Positions 61,645 to 64,000 of a stretch of DNA of 64,000 nt are shown in pieces; position 1 is the stretch's first letter, and each line of letters starts with the position of its first letter. Under the pieces are notes generated by a model, which did not search any database, had not been told where the DNA came from, and worked only from the letters and a program-made list of their open reading frames with translations. The position numbers and the translations under genes were made by a program. Origin of the DNA: Sclerotiophoma versabilis (Eukaryota; Ascomycota; Dothideomycetes; Pleosporales; Didymellaceae). The stretch is from contig JAAROD010000090.1 of the NCBI GenBank assembly GCA_012274445.1, forward strand, positions 62,001 through 126,000, in the 5' to 3' direction.

Positions 61645-63033
61645 ATGTCGTCGCAGCCCGATACCCGGCTCCTCAGCCTCGCACCAGAGATTGTCGAGAA
61701 TGTCATCAAGCAAGTCACCAACAGAAGTGATCTGTCGAATGTGCGGCTAGTGTGCAAGACACTGGATAAGCACGCCATGAAAGCGCTCTTCAAAGATGTT
61801 TTTATCTCCCCAGCGGAAGAGTGCGTCAGCACATGGAGCAGTATCAGCCAGGACGATGTTATCCGGCACATACCGCGTCATGCCATCATCCACACACAGC
61901 CGGATGTCGAGGACACTGGCTATGGTGATGGCGAAGAAGACGATGAGTGTGGCGAGGAGTTTGAGAACGCGCTCGCTGCACTGTCAAGGTTCCCCAACCT
62001 CGACTCGGTGGAGATCGGCTTCACGCCCGCATGCGTTGGCGAACGCGAGAAAGAGTACGGGGAAGACGTAGTCGAAGACGTGGCGCGGCGCAAGGAACTG
62101 TTGACGCTCATCTTCCACGCCATCAAGGCCAGAGCGGCAGACGACAGCAACAGAACAATCCGCAAGTTGACCATCACCAACCTCCAAAACTGCCCCATCC
62201 CGGACTTCACCTCTTCAGACCTCTTCCGCGACGTCATGGCCCAGCTGGACGAGCTGCACATCTCCCTCACCCAGGAATCCAACGAGCACGGCCCGGACCA
62301 CGACTACACGCGGGTTGAGCTACAAACCTTCCCCGCCCATCTGTGCAAGGACTGGCTAAAGCCTATCTCCGCGAACCTGAAATCACTCTCCATCTACCAC
62401 CGAACCGACAACTGGGGCCCATTCCCCGGTTACTTCGACCCCAACAGCGCAGCGCTCTCGTTTCCGAAACTCGAAAACCTAGCGCTGGGATACTACACGC
62501 TCGCGCACGACAACGACATCGACTGGATCCTCGCCATCCCGTCACTCCGCAAGCTCGTGCTGCACAACTGCATGATCGCATCGTGGATCGCCATCGACCC
62601 CGACAACATGTCCGAATGGGCTATACCCACACACGACTGGACGCGCATGCCCACCGACGCCAACAGCTGGGGCGAGCAGTTCGCATACGCGGGGACGTGG
62701 AGCGCGAATCTCGACCGCATCGCCGCTTCTCTCCCGCATCTGACAGACTTTCGGTTCGACGAGGGCACTTCGTACCGCTGGCCTAAATACGGCGTGCAAC
62801 ACCGCGATGCGTGCGGCGTGCGCGTCTTCCCGAAGCGCTATGTTTGCTTCGACAATGGGGTTTTACCGACGCATTGGCCTGAGGCCGAGGACGATGGGGA
62901 CATGTATTCGTGGCTGGATGATGGGTTTCCGGTCAACAAGCACCAGGTGAATCTCGAGGCGGATCAGAGGAGTCTAGACGGGCTGATGGGGAAGCTGAGG
63001 GAGAGGCGGGAGGGAGAGGCAGGAGGGAGGTAA
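61645..63033 (+). CDS. F-box protein
   Basis: 462 residues, intronless. Residues about 8-50 (RLLSLAPEIVENVIKQVTNR, then NVRLVCKTLDKHAMKALFKD) fit the F-box: a LxxLPxEIxxxI start and an L..VC+.. second helix. It would bind Skp1 and act as the substrate-recognition part of an SCF ubiquitin ligase. An acidic loop lies near 90-110 (DGEEDDECGEEFENA). The rest has irregular leucine-rich-type segments (LKSLSIYHR, FPKLENLALGYYTL, IPSLRKLVLHNC), as in the many fungal F-box proteins with degenerate LRRs. The substrate cannot be predicted. The C-terminus is Arg/Gly-rich. Confidence 0.8.
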   Translation: MSSQPDTRLLSLAPEIVENVIKQVTNRSDLSNVRLVCKTLDKHAMKALFKDVFISPAEECVSTWSSISQDDVIRHIPRHAIIHTQPDVEDTGYGDGEEDDECGEEFENALAALSRFPNLDSVEIGFTPACVGEREKEYGEDVVEDVARRKELLTLIFHAIKARAADDSNRTIRKLTITNLQNCPIPDFTSSDLFRDVMAQLDELHISLTQESNEHGPDHDYTRVELQTFPAHLCKDWLKPISANLKSLSIYHRTDNWGPFPGYFDPNSAALSFPKLENLALGYYTLAHDNDIDWILAIPSLRKLVLHNCMIASWIAIDPDNMSEWAIPTHDWTRMPTDANSWGEQFAYAGTWSANLDRIAASLPHLTDFRFDEGTSYRWPKYGVQHRDACGVRVFPKRYVCFDNGVLPTHWPEAEDDGDMYSWLDDGFPVNKHQVNLEADQRSLDGLMGKLRERREGEAGGR

Positions 63034-63549
63034 GCGGGCAGAGGGGTCGTGTTGATGAGTGGTAGTGTTGGCTGAGCGATGTTGATGAATTCAGACCAAT
63101 TCAACAACAAGAGCGAAACACACAGGTCCGACTATTAGTAAACACAGCTATACAAACAAGATCACCTCGCACCACCTTACACTCTTCATTTCCGCTCATC
63201 CAATCTCACTCTTAACCCACCACTCCCTTCGTCCTAACTAACAACATATATTCGTCAATCTACTTAATTTACTACCCCTTACACTACTACGTACACCGTG
63301 TACAAGATGAAAATTCAGCACTTTCAAAAAAAATAAAAAAAAAATAAAAGCAGTCCCTCGTGCACTCTCTCAATCATAATCTATACGACGGAGAGCAGCG
63401 AATGGTAACTATTTCCATCCTTGGACTTGAACTGCTGTGGCTAATACGCTTATAACACGTGTTAGTATCAATATCATAGTAGAGAGGGGAGATAGCCTGT
63501 ATTGTATTGTATTAATCAAGAAGATTTCAAGAAGATGGTGTTGTAATGT

Positions 63550-63582
63550 AGTAGTAGTAGTAGTATTAGTAGTAGTAGTAGC
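63550..63582. repeat. (TAG)n microsatellite
   Basis: About ten TAG units with one variant unit (TAT). Confidence 0.8.
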
Positions 63583-63631
63583 CAAGTATTAAGTAACACA
63601 TACAACATATATACATATTTTTGTTGATTTG

Positions 63632-63655
63632 AAAAAAAAAAAAAAAAAAAAAAAA
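63632..63655. repeat. Homopolymer (A)24
   Basis: Uninterrupted run of 24 A. Confidence 0.9.
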
Positions 63656-63796
63656 CTACTTTTTACACCGCGAGGCAAAATAGTAGTAGCAATGTGTAAG
63701 CAGTCTGCAAGTACAGGAGTTGTAGAGGAGATCAAGTACTAGATGTCATTTGCATTGTCGGTTGGTTATTATCTATCTATCTACTCTCTTTCCTTT

Positions 63797-63861
63797 CATA
63801 TCGTATCATATCATATCATATCATATCATATCATATCATATCGTATCGTATCATTATCATA
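63797..63861. repeat. Pentanucleotide microsatellite (ATATC)n
   Basis: About 13 units of a 5-bp repeat. Units near both ends read CGTAT instead of CATAT, and there is one imperfect spacing near 63853. Confidence 0.8.
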
Positions 63862-64000
63862 TCACACACTCACACTCTACCGCCCCCCCATACCACCGTG
63901 GACCCGCACTCCGATCATACGGCACGTACCTTCCATACGCGCCGACACCGGTATTCGTCCAGCCGCCGGGCCTCTCGTCGCGCAGCGGGGCCCGATTGGG
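63857..64000 (-). CDS. 3' end of an unidentified gene cut by the window edge
   Basis: Reading in from the right edge on the minus strand, 47 codons stay open to TGA at 63857-63859. The composition is Gly/Arg/Tyr/Pro-rich (for example RDERPGGWTNTGVGAYGRYV, then PYDRSAGPRWYGG) and clearly unlike the repeats beside it. A run of seven G (reverse strand) decides the frame near the end; a one-base difference would stop it at 63877 instead. Family cannot be named from this fragment. Confidence 0.4.
   Translation of the reverse strand, partial: PNRAPLRDERPGGWTNTGVGAYGRYVPYDRSAGPRWYGGAVECECVI

Larger units (their letters stand above)
63034..63856. other. Intergenic region with clustered simple repeats
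   Basis: No gene seen. It contains A-rich tracts near 63328-63352, a TAG trinucleotide run with one interruption near 63550-63582, (A)24 at 63632-63655, and a TATCA/TATCG pentanucleotide array at about 63797-63861. Confidence 0.6.

Overview
The window comes from a filamentous ascomycete (Pezizomycotina). I would guess Dothideomycetes from the genome style, but the class is inference. The evidence is short GT-AG introns of about 43-75 nt, typical fungal gene families (GMC long-chain alcohol oxidase, AmdS-type amidase, GH105, F-box and Dbl-type RhoGEF proteins), and a sharply two-part composition. Bases 1 to about 38,050 are extremely AT-rich. TA is everywhere and CA/TG is nearly absent, as expected after repeat-induced point mutation (RIP). 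Bases from about 38,050 to 64,000 are GC-balanced and carry ordinary genes.

The AT-rich block is a graveyard of nested transposons. I could delimit several elements to the base from matching termini, target-site duplications (TSDs) and decayed coding motifs. They are: Gypsy C (3024-9738, 187-bp LTRs, TSD GCTAT); a Fot1/pogo-type DNA transposon (10893-15128) interrupted by a second 1,866-bp pogo copy (11365-13230) and by a solo LTR (14247-14745, TSD GTAGC); a Gypsy remnant D (about 15.1-21.2 kb) interrupted by a third pogo copy (17070-18935); a Copia element A (21524-36199, 288-bp LTRs, TSD ATAAG) that sits inside an LTR of family B and itself contains Gypsy E (21948-29184, 206-bp LTRs, TSD GTTAG). 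Nothing in this block looks translatable. The Copia element has a long extra 3' reading frame (Ser/Ala-rich, then coiled coil).

The GC-balanced side begins, about 100 bp from the block edge, with a very small secreted cysteine-rich protein (38155-38479, minus; two inferred introns give 8 Cys in the mature protein), a classic effector-like position. Next come a single-pass membrane protein with two PPxY motifs and a 12-residue VWP repeat (39883-40323), a broken coiled-coil gene (about 40974-41600, minus), a very large DH/PH RhoGEF-type protein (42174-48344, minus, one intron), a secreted GH105 glycosidase (49370-50596, minus), an EBP-type sterol isomerase family protein (51001-51781, minus) divergent from an AmdS-type amidase (52306-54090), a five-exon coiled-coil hypothetical gene (54704-55730), a GMC long-chain fatty alcohol oxidase (56717-58951), a GNAT-like protein (59973-61035) with an inferred second exon, an F-box protein (61645-63033), a run of simple repeats, and the 3' end of a gene cut by the right edge.

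The genes do not form an obvious pathway. They look like an ordinary euchromatic gene row next to a transposon-rich isochore. The most interesting content is the readable insertion history of the AT block, the accessory frame in the Copia element, the boundary effector candidate and the PPxY membrane protein. Splice sites and repeat boundaries were worked out by eye; no database search was possible.
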